A DNA stretch of 64,000 nucleotides from Scleroderma bovista (taxonomy: Eukaryota > Basidiomycota > Agaricomycetes > Boletales > Sclerodermataceae): NCBI GenBank assembly GCA_037178675.1, contig JAYMGJ010000139.1, positions 147,511-211,510 on the forward strand, given 5' to 3'. The position numbers and the translations under genes are program-made. The notes under the pieces are model-generated. The model made no database searches, had not been told where the DNA came from, and worked only from the letters and a program-made list of their open reading frames with translations. This document shows positions 1 through 10,952 of this stretch, one piece after another. Numbering within the stretch: the stretch's first letter is position 1; each line of letters begins with the position of its first letter.

Positions 1-490
1 CCCTCACTGCTTTAGCCAACCTCCAGCGCCGACCGAACAGAACGTCTACCAGGTTCTTAGTGTAACGTGCCTCGTGTGCAGTCATGATGGGCTCTGGATA
101 GTTGTACGGAGGCTCCTGTTCCCAGAGGTGGAGATCGGATTCATCCAAGGCATCTGCACTGTGCGATGCCTCGTGAAATAGATTGGACGTAGGCAATGGT
201 ATTGTTGCGAATGATATCAGAGATGGTGGCAAAGGAGGGACTGATGAGCAGCGGCGCCTGGGTTGGTTAGATAGTAGTGACGACTTGCTTGTATGACGAC
301 CGCCTTTCTTGTGATATGCCCTAGAGTTCTGGCTCTGTCGCTTCACTCTACCGCTAGGAATCAGATGAGTAGCGCCATACCAATAGGAAAATATGATACT
401 ATACCGAGGAGAATCTGCATAACGAGCTTTCCGTGCACGCTCGGCAGCTTGCCTTTCAGCAAGAGTAAGATATTGAGCTCGACGACCCAT
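1..490 (-). CDS. Hypothetical basic protein, 5' end only
   Basis: The start codon is at 490. Exon 1 (490-405) and exon 2 (353 to beyond position 1) are joined by a 51-nt intron (404-354) with a GTATAG donor, a CTGAT branch-like motif and a CCTAG acceptor. The spliced frame is open to the window edge, about 146 residues. The N-terminus begins MGRRAQYLTLAERQAAERAR and is rich in Arg, Lys and Ala, predicting a basic helix. Proteins with this kind of opening recur in mushroom genomes and may belong to mobile-element accessory families, but I cannot name the family. The rest of the visible protein is polar with a Trp/Pro/Tyr-containing stretch near residue 110. The 3' part is outside the window, so function stays unknown. 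Confidence 0.55.
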   Translation of the reverse strand, partial: MGRRAQYLTLAERQAAERARKARYADSPRYSIIFSYWYGATHLIPSGRVKRQSQNSRAYHKKGGRHTSKSSLLSNQPRRRCSSVPPLPPSLISFATIPLPTSNLFHEASHSADALDESDLHLWEQEPPYNYPEPIMTAHEARYTKNLVDVLFGRRWRLAKAVR

Positions 491-1468
491 AAAACCTCAA
501 AGTGTACCAGTGCCGGTCAAGCAGTTTCTCTCAGCGAGCGACTACCTTTGTTTTCGTTTCTGAGCAAATCCGAAAGAGTGATGTGATCTGTTATTAACAA
601 CAGGCTCATTGACAGATTTTGGTGCCAACTCTGTATAGATCTGAAGCTCAATATCCAACCCTTTTGCAACCAGTCGATGGGGGGAGTGTATATGGCCATC
701 CTACAATATCCCGATCCTCTGAAGATAGCTATCGTCGTGTATCGGACATGTTTTAAAGTCAGTATGACGGTTATTTGCTTCCTGATTGGCTGCGGTCCTT
801 TCCGGTGTCACATGTCTTATTAAGCGCTAGGTGCGTCGTGCAAGCAGTGATGCATCATCGTGCACCACTCCCCCATCATCAACTCTACATGGCTGAAAGA
901 CAGATCGGTATGGACAGCTCAGAAGTCCCTAAAACACCTTCCTTCTCTAACATCATCTTGCACAGATATCCTGCGCCTTGCCAGTGTGATTTATATCATT
1001 AAGCACCAGGTGCGTGCAAGAGCATTGTCATGCACCACTCCCCCGTCAACGTTTCAACCCTACATGGCGAAACGACAAACAGGTCAGAGGTCACTAGCAA
1101 ATTCTCGCCTCCTCTAACCTCATCCTGCACAGATACTCTCACTTGCAGCAAACATGCCCAACAAGCGCTCTGGGGACCCTCGCCCAACCCTACTGCCTCA
1201 TCTTTTCGGCACCTCCTTATCTTCGTTTCATTTCATGTCCAAATAGACTAGTGCTCGTATATTCCATTGCTAACAACCATCAGGTATCGTCATCACCCGT
1301 CAATCCACGGTTTCTTTTTAACTCGTTTTATCAGTATGAAACCAAATCGATCCAAGCCGATCTTCTCCGTCGAATAGTGCTCTCGTATGTATTAAGCCTG
1401 AGCGCGCCGATGGATGTTTTGTTTCCCTCTCCTTCCCCGTTTAACTCGTCCGTGCATCCACGCAATCG
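491..1468. other. Intergenic region between divergent genes, with one diverged repeat
   Basis: No coding sequence is convincing here. It separates the minus-strand gene starting at 490 from the plus-strand gene starting at 1519 and should hold both promoters. The only internal structure I see is the direct repeat at 819-1150. Confidence 0.5.
819..1150 (+). repeat. Two diverged direct copies of a ~150-bp unit
   Basis: Copy 1 (about 819-970) and copy 2 (about 998-1147) share, in order, TTAAGC-, AGGTGCGT-, a TGCACCACTCCCCC block, a CTACATGGC block, a CCTCTAAC/TTCTCTAAC block and a TTGCACAGATA/CTGCACAGATA block at matching spacing. This is a degenerate tandem duplication directly upstream of the next gene, so it may duplicate promoter elements. 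Copy limits are by eye. Confidence 0.6.
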
Positions 1469-1518
1469 GTAAGCCCAGTCTTTTCGTTTTATACTAGACT
1501 CTACTGAAATATTTACAG

Positions 1519-4500
1519 ATGACATCAAAAGATAGGCGAAGTGCCACCCTAGAACATCCCGTCGAGGCAGCCTCACTCACTGAGGCTGATGACATACCCG
1601 CTTTTTCCACCGATGACTATGTTCATGTACAGGTCGGTGGTGGCCGTCGGGAGTTGACGCCCCCAGTCATCGTCACGCCAACCCGTTTACGCCAAAGGAT
1701 AAAAGCCACCGGTAGAGACACTGGTCTCGTTCGAGATGCGTCCTTCCGCCGAAGCCAGTTGCTCCCACCAGTCACTCTGCCACAGACTACCGCAGAAATA
1801 AATGTAGACGACGATCCATTTCTTTCTGAACCAATCATGCAGCCGCTGAAGGTGCCCTCCAACGGCGGTGCTCAACAATCGACAACCATCCAGCCACCCT
1901 CGAGGAGCACGAACGTTTCCGTTTGTGGCCAAGGTATGTAGTATGATAGGATTACTTCTTGTGCTCAATACAAAGTTCTAGTCGAAGACACTATACCCCC
2001 CCAAAATATAGAGCATCCATCTGACCGCCCTCGCCAAGTCGAGGGGAATACTGGTCATCAACTTCCACCTCTGGAAGGCCGTCGTGCCGACAGGCTCATT
2101 TGTGATGCCACGCTATCTGTAGACAGGGAATCCCAGGAAGCTGGCGATGACACGCCTCGGCAACAGTCAGCCAATGTCAACGCATGCAGGGCCTCAACAG
2201 AGGAGCCCACAGTAGAGCGTCTGGGAACCCTCTCCCGAGAATCCAGTACCCGCCCACTTCCGAAACAATTCCGTCTTGCCGCTAAACCTGGTCTTGCGCC
2301 ATCTGCTGCTCTTGACCGGTTTGGCTTTGAGCCAGTGGATATGGTATGTACAACAGATCGTTCCATCTTTCTCTTGTCTTATTCGTTGCACTGCAGGCGC
2401 CTGCGATAGAGCATTCGGGAACCCTCTCCAGAGAATCTAGTGCCCGCCTGCTTCCAAAACCGTTTTGGCTGGCTGCTAAACCAGGCTATGCGCCATCTGC
2501 TGCTCTCGACAAGTTGGGCTTTGAGCCTGTGGACACGGTACGTACAATAGTGGTTCCTTCCATTTCTTCTCTCATCGGCTCTACCGGCCACGCTGGCGAT
2601 GCAGAACATTCCGTCTACAAGCACAAGTCAGGTTCCTCCTTCTGGTACTCTGACCATTCCCGACTCTACCAACGTTAGTGAAGGAGCCATCTCTGAAAAG
2701 GACAGTCAGGGATCTCTAGTTGGCCGTGTCTCCAACTCGGTCCTTTCGATCCTTAGTGAGGGCTTTGACGAGATTGACGATATGTTTAGCAAGCTAGCTG
2801 CCCGTGTGAAGATGCCATTCCACCAGGTATCCGACCGTTACATTCGCCTACATTCTCATGGCCACGGAGGGAACTTATGGAATACATACTCGATGTACTT
2901 TACGAAGAATACCGAACGGGAACTAGCTCGTCTTCCCAAATGTGAGGAGGTCACTGGGACCCCCACAACTGCCGCCCGACAGCGTTGCTATACCCTTTTC
3001 AAGGAGGAATACCAAGATACATATGCGATGATCCTCGAGACGTGGAAGGAAGCAAAGGAATTGGAGAATATGGGAGGCACAGTTGCCCAGCGGCAACAAC
3101 TTTTTGACAAGTCAAAAAAGAATTTAAATCATATGGTACGTCGCCATCTATTTGCAAGGTCGCTAATGTGATATGTTTTCTAGTTCAACGCACTGAGTAA
3201 AGCCCATGGGTTTGAAGGTGCCTACCTTCTGGCCGGGCGAGTCATCAATCAGGACGGTGGGCTCGGCCATGTTTTCACAACACCTGGTGCAGAGAAGGTG
3301 AGTCTTCTGTGCCATCAACTTATTGAGATGCTGAATAACATTGAAGTTTTTTGTGGAACGTTGCCGCGTTGGTGAGGATGAGATTATTGGCCACTTCAAG
3401 GCGCATATCTAGTAAGCACATCGCAATGTAGTCTAATTACATTGTCCACTAATCCACGGATACAGCAATCAGGTATCAATGCAGGCCATAGATGAGGTCT
3501 TCGACAACAGTGAGACTGCAAAGAAAGATGTTGATGAAGTGGAAGAGAGTAATGATCTGAGGGACAGGTGCAACAGGGATGGCTCCGAGGAAAGAGAGGA
3601 CCCTGATCAGGTCAAGCACAGGTTGCGCGCCTTGTTCGGTGCGTTACTTTACTCTATCTACGGGATCCCACTGACGATGTAAAAGAGGAATGTGGTCAAA
3701 TGTGGGGATCCGGCAAGCTTTTTCCATGGAAGCAAATGCTTCCTCGTCTAGCATCATCCGCGCTTGTCTTAGTTAACTGGCCTGAGGGAGTGATGTTCCC
3801 AGGCGAGGAACGTAGCTCCCGCACAATGCCCAAAGGCATTTCCGACCTTACACGCGCAGAATGTTCGAAGCTCCTGGCAGCCTTGAGTGACACGGGCGAG
3901 AACCGGCTGCATATCCGATCTGTTCCACGTCACAAAGGTGTGTAATGTATTTTGTATGGTACACCGTTGGTGAGCTCACAGTGATACAGCTGCGCTGATC
4001 AGCTCTGAGGAACCGGTTATAATAGGAGCCGCGCCTCCATATGACTCCAACAAGAGTCGAGGCAAACGCATGTTCTGCAATCTCAAGACCGACCGTCTGG
4101 GTCCCAAGCGCCTCCCTAACAAGGCTGCGACTCGGGTGAAGAGAACCATCGTTGTGGCGGGTAGCCCTGAGCAAATTACAATTGAAGACTCTGATGAGGT
4201 GGACGTGCCCGAGGGTACTGAAGAGGTCCCACATCAGCAGAAGAACCGCGCTACAAACCGTCACAAGCGTCATGTTGCTGGAGCCGCCATGTCCGAACAG
4301 TCCAAGAAGAAACAGCCTTCGGTCATTGAACTCTCAAGTGATTCTATATCCTCGGCTACATCTGACTACAAGCTAAAGGACGACATCGAAATGAAAGAAG
4401 AAGATCAGGACTCACACATAAGTTCTGTGGAGTCTGAGTATGAGCAAGCCTCCTCATCCCGCAAACGCAAGCCAAAGACTATGTACCCTTCCCGAAAGAC

Positions 4501-6334
4501 CAAGAAAGTGGCTGCTGATGAATCGAGAAAAGAGCCGCCACCCGTTAAGTCATCGAAAGGAAAGCAACCTGCCCATGTAGCTGGAAAGAGGCGAACCACT
4601 CGTCGCATCCCGACCTCTCCACTACTGGTCAATACCTCCTCAGACGAGGGATACGCTCCACAACAAGTCCCTGTACACAAGGCGCCCTCGGTGCGAAGCG
4701 AACAACCATCCCCCGAGCAGCACACGCAACCATCAGCTACAGAGGCCAGCAAACAGGCCTCTACCACACGTCACACGCAACCGCCTGCAGAGGCTCAGGT
4801 CCAGCGCTCTACCGTACATCATGCGCAACCGCCTGCAGAGGTGTGGGAGCAGCCTTCCACTGCACGTCGTACGCAACCACCCGTAGAGGCTCGCGTCCAG
4901 CCCTCCACCTCGCGCCAAACACAACCACCCGCAGAGGCCCGGGAGCAGCCCTCCATCGTATGTCATACGCAGCCACCTGCAGAGATTCATGTCCAGCCGT
5001 CCACTTCATGCCAAACACAACCGCCTGCGGAGGCTCAGGTCCAGCCGTCTACCGTATGCCATATGCGACCTCCCATGGAGGCTCAGGCCCAGCTGTCTAC
5101 CGTGCGCCATACACAACCGCCTGCAGAGGCTTGCGTCCAGCGCTCTTCTGTTGAGGACCCACTGTTCGACTCTGTGGACACACGCTCTATGTCATCTATG
5201 ATTTATGGTATATAGTCCTTCCCACCTCCTTGTTCCGCACAACTAACTATGACCTTTCAGCCCCTAGCGCTGAGCCTTGCAGCCCTGCAGCCGGACAGCT
5301 CGTGGGACTGCCCTCCGCACCAGAAGACGAGATGGCTGCAGTGCCCAGGGGAGTTGAGCAGACAGCAGCAGAAGCGACTATTGACCATCCAAAGGACATC
5401 CAGATGTGTAAGTTAGTGTTTATACATCATCTGAGTGTTGTGACCAATCATTCCAGTGCCACCCCGAGCCAGCAACCCAACAGAGGGTCAATCCAATGGC
5501 GTAGGCTGCCAGAATCAACGTCCGAGGCCCAGACCAGTCCACGCTGCACCAGGTCACATGCCACAAACCGATTCTGAGGACGCGTTCAACCTGCGCTCGA
5601 GAATCTATCCAACCCACGCCTCCGTTGTCGAGGAAACAGCTTTAACCTCCGGATCTGCAAGGCTTGTAGTTGCTGAGGAGGGTCACATTGGTAAGAGCCA
5701 GGGACGTCTCATGCTGGGGGGCAGCCATGATCTGCAGCCTCCGAATGTGCCACTAGAGGGTCTTGGGCATCAAGAAATGCGTTCTCCCCATTTGTCCCCT
5801 GCATCTTATGATGGTGCTAATCCTTTCGCACCTCGTCCGCTACAGCAACCCGAACGACATCTAGAGGAACTTCCGGGGCCTGGCATACGTCCACCGTATC
5901 CTCAACAGCCTGACGTAGGTCATGGGGACAATCGCGCGCAATATAATGTCCACAACAATGCTGGCTGGTACATGTCACGACCTGGACCCTATGTACCAAT
6001 GTCGTACATTCCCCAACAGTACCACCCCACATACCCTCCACCCAATGCTCACAGTCCTACGCTGACCTCACATCCGCAGTCGGAACATGCTGATCATAAT
6101 GCACGGCCTCGATTCCCTGATCCCTATTATCATGGCATGATAAGTGGTAATGATCCGTACCACCCGTCCCTTCCAGCACCCACCTTTTATCCGTTCTATC
6201 CACCCCACCCCCCTTTGGCATGTCCCGGCCCCATCCCCCATCCAAACAGTAACGAAAACCCCTCATCTGGGACACAAGGCCCTCGAAATACCTCTGGAAG
6301 CAACAAGGAGGTGCATGCCGAGGATTCTGCATAA
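1519..6334 (+). CDS. Lineage-specific Agaricomycete protein with conserved W..YS.YF domain, 11 exons
   Basis: Spliced exons are 1519-1933, 1982-2343, 2397-2537, 2605-3135, 3184-3297, 3347-3411, 3466-3638, 3686-3937, 3990-5207, 5261-5407 and 5457-6334. Phases agree at every junction and give 1431 residues. A further intron (1469-1518) ends exactly at the start codon, so the 5' UTR is also spliced. The N-terminal third is disordered and contains a duplicated 43-residue segment from exons 2 and 3. Exons 4-8 carry the only domain-like part (WNTYSMYF, then GRVINQD..., TTPGAE..F, EIIGHFKAH and NWPEGVMFPG motifs), which matches a family expanded in mushroom genomes with no known function. Exon 9 has acidic/Ser-rich and lysine-rich stretches suggesting nuclear location, then a 16-residue Pro/Gln repeat. 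The C-terminus is Pro/His/Tyr-rich. Intactness over 11 exons argues for an active gene; its role is unknown. Confidence 0.75.
2205..2604 (+). repeat. Duplicated exon plus intron inside the 1519-6334 gene
   Basis: The end of exon 2 (from about 2215) and all of exon 3 (2397-2537) encode near-identical segments containing GTLSRESS, AAKPG, APSAAL and GFEPVD. The introns that follow begin alike (GTATGTACAACAG versus GTACGTACAATAG). Both exon copies are in frame, so the duplication lengthened the protein without breaking it. Confidence 0.85.
4772..5149 (+). repeat. 48-bp coding tandem repeat, about eight copies
   Basis: The period is exactly 48 bp, encoding 16-residue units of the form HTQPPAEAxVQPSTVx. 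Units drift in sequence but not in length, so the reading frame is kept. A shorter related unit lies just upstream (from about 4720). The unit is Pro/Gln-rich and predicts an extended, disordered spacer. Confidence 0.9.
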
Positions 6335-6400
6335 CACACCTATGTATATCTCATGGTGTGTGTCCATTTCTTTCGTGTTCGTGCTCAGTCTGTTGACCCC

Positions 6401-7295
6401 ACCTCTAGATCGTGCTTGAAATGATGTTCGTGTACCATTACCTCAAAAAAAGAAAACCCTTTGGCGTGTCTGCTCACTTCTGATGTGCGTGGTCCATTGA
6501 TTCGCCTCTAGATTGTGCTTGAAATGATGTTCGTGTACCGTTCCCTCAAAAAAAGAAAACCCTTTGGTGTGTTTGCTCACTTCTGATGTGCGCGGTCCAT
6601 TGATCCGCCTCTAGATCGTGCTTGAAATGATGTTCGTGTACCGTTCCCTCAAAAAAAGAAAACCCTTTGGTGTGCGTGCTCACTTCTGATGTGCGCGGTC
6701 CATTGATCCGCCTCTAGATCGTGCTTGAAATGATGTTTGCGTCCCATTCCCTCAAAAAAAGAAAACCCTTTGGTGTGTGTGCTCACTTCTGATGTGTGCA
6801 GTCCATCGACCCGCCTCTAGATCGTGTTTGAAATGACGTTTGCGTCCCATTCCCTCCAAAAAGAGAACCCTTTGGTGTGTGTGCTCACTTCCAATGTGTG
6901 CAGTCCATTGATCTGCCTCTAGATCGTGTTTGAAATGATGTTTGCGTCCCATTCCCTCAAAAAAGAGAACCCTTTGGTGTGTGTGCTCACTTCCGATGTG
7001 TGCAGTCCATTGATCCGCCTCTAGATCGTGTTTGAAATGACGTTTGCGTCCCATTCCCTCAAAAAAGAGAACCCTTTGGTGTGTGTGCTCACTTCTGATG
7101 TGCGCAGTCCATTGATCCGCCTCTAGATTGTGTTTGAAATGACGTTTGCGTCCCATTCCCTCCAAAAAGAGAACCCTTTGGTGTGTGTGCTCACTTCCGA
7201 TGTGTGCAGTCCATTGATCCGCCTCTAGATCGTGTTTGAAATGACGTTTGCGTCCCATTCCCTCAAAAAAGAAAACCCTTTGGTGTCTGCTCACT
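6401..7295. repeat. 102/103-bp minisatellite, about nine copies
   Basis: Copies start near 6401, 6505, 6608, 6710, 6812, 6914, 7016, 7118 and 7220, each with CCTCTAGATCGTG, then GAAATGA, a poly-A run followed by GAGAACCCTTTGG or GAAAACCCTTTGG, and GCTCACTTC. The first copies are 103 bp with seven A's and the later ones 102 bp with six or fewer. The array lies in or just behind the 3' UTR of the preceding gene. Because 102 is divisible by three, the minus strand stays open across the last five to six copies (6752-7495), but copies differ by amino-acid-changing substitutions and I do not call a gene. Confidence 0.93.
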
Positions 7296-8202
7296 GATAT
7301 ATGATGTATTTTGTGTAGAATGTCGTAGTGTGGGTAGTAATCGATGTTGTTGAGGTGATAATCCCAGTCGCGCGTTGTGAGAATGAGATAAAAACATATT
7401 AGATGACAATAAAAACATATCATAAGAACAACATAAAAGCACGACCAAAACATAACAATTAGCCCTTTTGGAGCATCCGCAGATGGTGTGGACATGGTCT
7501 GGGAGCCGTGGTGCGATGGAAAATGACAACATCGTGATGATGGGAGGATAGTTCACACGAGGCTCGTAAGGAGCTCAGCCACATGTTGGGGACCCTCCCA
7601 ACCAACGGAGGAGGATCCGTCAAAATGCTCGCGAAGAAGGCCAATCCCTCTTTGGAATTTGCGGAAAGCCTCCAAGTCTAGTGGGATCTACGAGATATAT
7701 TCATTCGTGCAAAGAAACCATATCAAAAGACCGTGTGAATTCATTTAAACTGGTGCCAAGGGTGTCGAAGAGCAAAGGGTTCTGGGAGGACCTTATATCG
7801 TGGGAACGACTAACAACAGAACTTTTTGCCTTCCTTGGATCCGTGGGATTCGGTTGCCTTACCTTGCTACCTATGAGCCTTCCAAGTACGCAATCCAATG
7901 TGCATGCGGAGAGCAAGGGTTCTGCCGACGCAGGCGGCATTTCGAGTTTTCGAGAGGAAATAATAATCTATCTACTTACTATAGTATCAGGACCTTTGCT
8001 TGCACAAAACAGGTGTTGACTAGGTAACGCGCACCATAGTCAGCCAATATTCCATTATCACGGTGTGAACGCCACCGTCCCTGTGGCTTTTCCACTCTCT
8101 CGCCATGACCTGGCATGGCACATGGCGTGCGTGGATTGCCATTGACACTGCAAACACTGCATACAAGAGATATCTCCCACTAGTACTACTCGATCCCCTC
8201 TC
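7296..8202 (+). other. Region without a clear gene; one weak open frame at 7570-8019
   Basis: The plus-strand frame 7570-8019 is open for 149 codons after a TAA, but it has no ATG near its beginning and no family I recognise. It contains a mildly hydrophobic middle. A decayed exon of an unknown gene is possible. The remainder is the promoter region of the DUF6534-like gene starting at 8203. Confidence 0.3.
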
Positions 8203-9991
8203 ATGAGTCTCATCTTCAGCAAGCCAATGAGTACCCTGCCGCAGTCCCTGCAGTCTTATGCTCTTGTCCTACAAGGCCCCTTAATTGGGTCTTTCGTCAG
8301 CATGCTGTGAGTCCTGTACATCAGCTCAACTATTACTAGCAACCAAGGCTGAAATGAATCAGATTCTATGGAGTCCTTTGTGTGCAGGTTTTCATCTATT
8401 TTCAGACCTACCCAGACGACCACGTACTGTTGAAATATTTGGTATGACTTTTACAGTGACTTGAACACCTGCGATGAGTAAACTGAATGTTTTGTATCAG
8501 GTAGCGATTATTTGGTATGTATCCAGTTTCGTTTTGCATCTTGATCCACTGATTTCTCATGTGTCATTGTTCTCCAGGATTCTGGAGTCTATTCAAGGCG
8601 GATTCCTGATATCGTCCAATAATCGTTATCTTATAAATGGATTTGGCAACCTTGTCTTGCTCACTCAAATCAGTTGGTGTGTGTATTTAACCTTCCTTAT
8701 CCACCAATCCTCAATTCATCAATCAGGGATGTTCTGGTATGTACTGTCACATCCGTTTGCTCACTGTCTGAAAATCTTGCAGGTTTCTTTTGAAATAAGT
8801 GTGAGTCTGAATAGCCCCGATCTTACTCAATATCCAACATCCTTTGTAGTTCATTGTCATATTCATTGTGAACTTGTAGGCCCACTTTCATTCATCCATT
8901 GCATAGACTTCCTGACAGCTTGCTCTTCGTTTCAGGTTTTTCACTTGGCGAGTATGGATGTGTAAGTGGTCAGAATGTTCCCTCATTCGCGAAATTTTTA
9001 ACCTCTGCTCCAGTTTGTAAGAAGGTCTGGGCTGTTTGCCTGCTAGTGAGTTCTTTTACCCGTTCCCAAGGTATAGTTGGACTGGACATGTCACAGCTAT
9101 TTCTATCGATTGCTCGCTATGGTATGCACCATTGTCCACCCCTTTTTATTTAGGACTCAATACCTATGGCTACAGTGATATCTACAGTTTCAATAGCATT
9201 GGGGTAGGTGACTACTACTCCAAGGTCCTCAGACGTGACCTGCTATCCTGATACTTTTGCGCAGCTTTCATTATTCCAGCTGGGCATCATTCCAGGATCA
9301 TGTATATGTACATCATTTTTAATGTGTTCTGATTCTGACATGCTTACGAAACTTTCTTTAGCTACTCCTGACTGTCACGCCGGGTATTGCCGTTCTTGAA
9401 GACACATTAACGGCGCTGATTCTCGCGTACTATTTGCGTGAAAAACGTACACAAAGGTGATGATCTCTAGGTCTGAATGTGGCGTAGACCTCTCATGACC
9501 GTGTGGCAGGTCCACCCAATTGATTACTCGATTACTGACATATGTTGTTGGGACTGGCGCGCTTACAAGGTTTTTACGACTCTTCCAGTTACGATTGCCA
9601 CCGATCTGACATTCGGAACCCAGCATAGTCGCAGCAATGGGGCTCATTTCCGTAAGTTTGAATGCTGCTAGTGACTGATAGACTGAATTGGGACGTCTGG
9701 CGTAGATCTTAGCCTCCCCAAACACTCTGCTATTCGTTCCATTCTCATTGGTACTGGTGAGACGTAAGTTCGAAATGTGTTTTGACTCGTGCTACAAGGT
9801 TCACTTACGATATTGTAGTATACGCCAACTCGGCACTGCTGTCGTAAGCCTACCCCAAAATTTCTGCGGAAAGTGCTATCGTTGACATGCATTTGCACAG
9901 CCTCAATCTGCGACAGTATCAGAGGAAACCTCGTCAGGAAGAAGTACTCCCACTTAGCAATAGCAAAACTTCGTCCACAACATGTCGTTGA
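8203..9991 (+). CDS. DUF6534-like seven-helix membrane protein, copy A
   Basis: This is a heavily fragmented gene with at least 14 exons. Well-supported ones are 8203-8306, 8363-8441, 8501-8514, 8578-8676, 8727-8736, 8783-8800, 8850-8875, 8936-8961, 9014-9045, 9097-9121 and, later, exons ending at 9569 and starting at 9624, with the stop at 9989-9991. The spliced product opens with QGPLIGSFVSM, then CVQVFIYFQTYPDDHVLLKY, WILES, FFTWRVW, LEDTLTALILAYYL, TGALTSIVA and a YANSALLS-LNLRQ end. That order is characteristic of the DUF6534 family, fungal integral membrane proteins with a seven-helix layout and no established function. Three consecutive micro-exons (14, 10 and 18 nt) lie in the region of the third helix. 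Two paralogues lie at 48734-50511 and 51581-53347. Exons between 9122 and 9360 are the least certain. Confidence 0.72.
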
Positions 9992-10952
9992 ATAGCTTGT
10001 TATCCTAGTGTTTCTTTTCCGTTCACTATGTATTATCAGATATATCGTTTGGACGTGGCGTTCTTCCAGGTACCTGCGCATATACCTAGCCAAGGATTAT
10101 TTTTATATACACAAGACATCCAGAATTCATGTATTTCCCTCACCATCACCTCTCAGAGGGGATGTTTGAGTTCCGACGTGCTATAATTTATGCCATCATG
10201 GGGTAAGTACACCCGCGCAATTGTAAAAGCGACCCCATAATAGCCCAGGGCCTCTCCTTAATTGGACTGGGGACGATCGCAAGTTATAACCATTGAGCGA
10301 ATACACCATAGAACCCTATTAAGGCTCGGGATATAAGATAAACGCAGGGATTGGCATAGTCATTCTAAGGCCATTTACGGGGTGCAGAGGGATCTTCCTT
10401 GAACATTTTGATCGATAAGAAATGTGGCGTACCCAGATTGATAATCCTGGGAAGCACATATACCAGAAGAGGACTATAAGTAGGAAAGAAACATGGGGAG
10501 TAAAGGAATAGAAGATATTCATGGGAGATACACTGCAAGCTGCTAACAACATGCACGTCATATGAAGTTTTTTAAAATATAAAGCTCACTTGCTGCCAAC
10601 TACTATGGCGAAGCCCTGGCATGCCTAGGTGTTCAGCACCTCGGGACGCGTCGTATATATTGCCGGGGTGAGGTACAAAAGTAATCCCCTACCAGACACA
10701 TGTGCTCGTGGATAAGCACAAATGCGACAGAACTACCGTGCAGCGCAGGGCATTGCAGTGGAGCAAGGGCCTGGAATGGGAACGATATAATAAACGACGG
10801 ACCATAACGGCGACGGCGACGACAAAGACGTAGACGGATCTGATGGATCGCGCAGACTTGGAATGTCCCAAGCACTCAACAAAACCAACCTGGTGTCAAC
10901 AATCATCAACTCTGCGGCCACAAGGGTAAAGACAGTGCATCTTCATGACAAG
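9992..10952. other. Intergenic stretch between convergent genes
   Basis: This holds the 3' flanks of the DUF6534-like gene (ending 9991) and of the EST1/SMG7 gene (ending 10953 on the minus strand). Short minus-strand open frames at 10319-10921 overlap one another and resemble no family. I see no other feature. Confidence 0.5.

Noticed and set aside
6752..7495. 247-codon minus-strand frame across the minisatellite as a real repeat protein gene
   Set aside because: The frame is open because the unit is 102 bp; unit-to-unit changes alter residues freely and earlier 103-bp copies break it.
9571..9623. Apparent in-frame TGA in DUF6534-like copy A, and a one-base length difference in copy C, in the same place
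   Set aside because: All three copies have a GTTTT..ACCCAG intron here (54, 51 and 50 nt). Spliced, each gives TGALTS followed by a matching hydrophobic segment, so there is no stop or frameshift.
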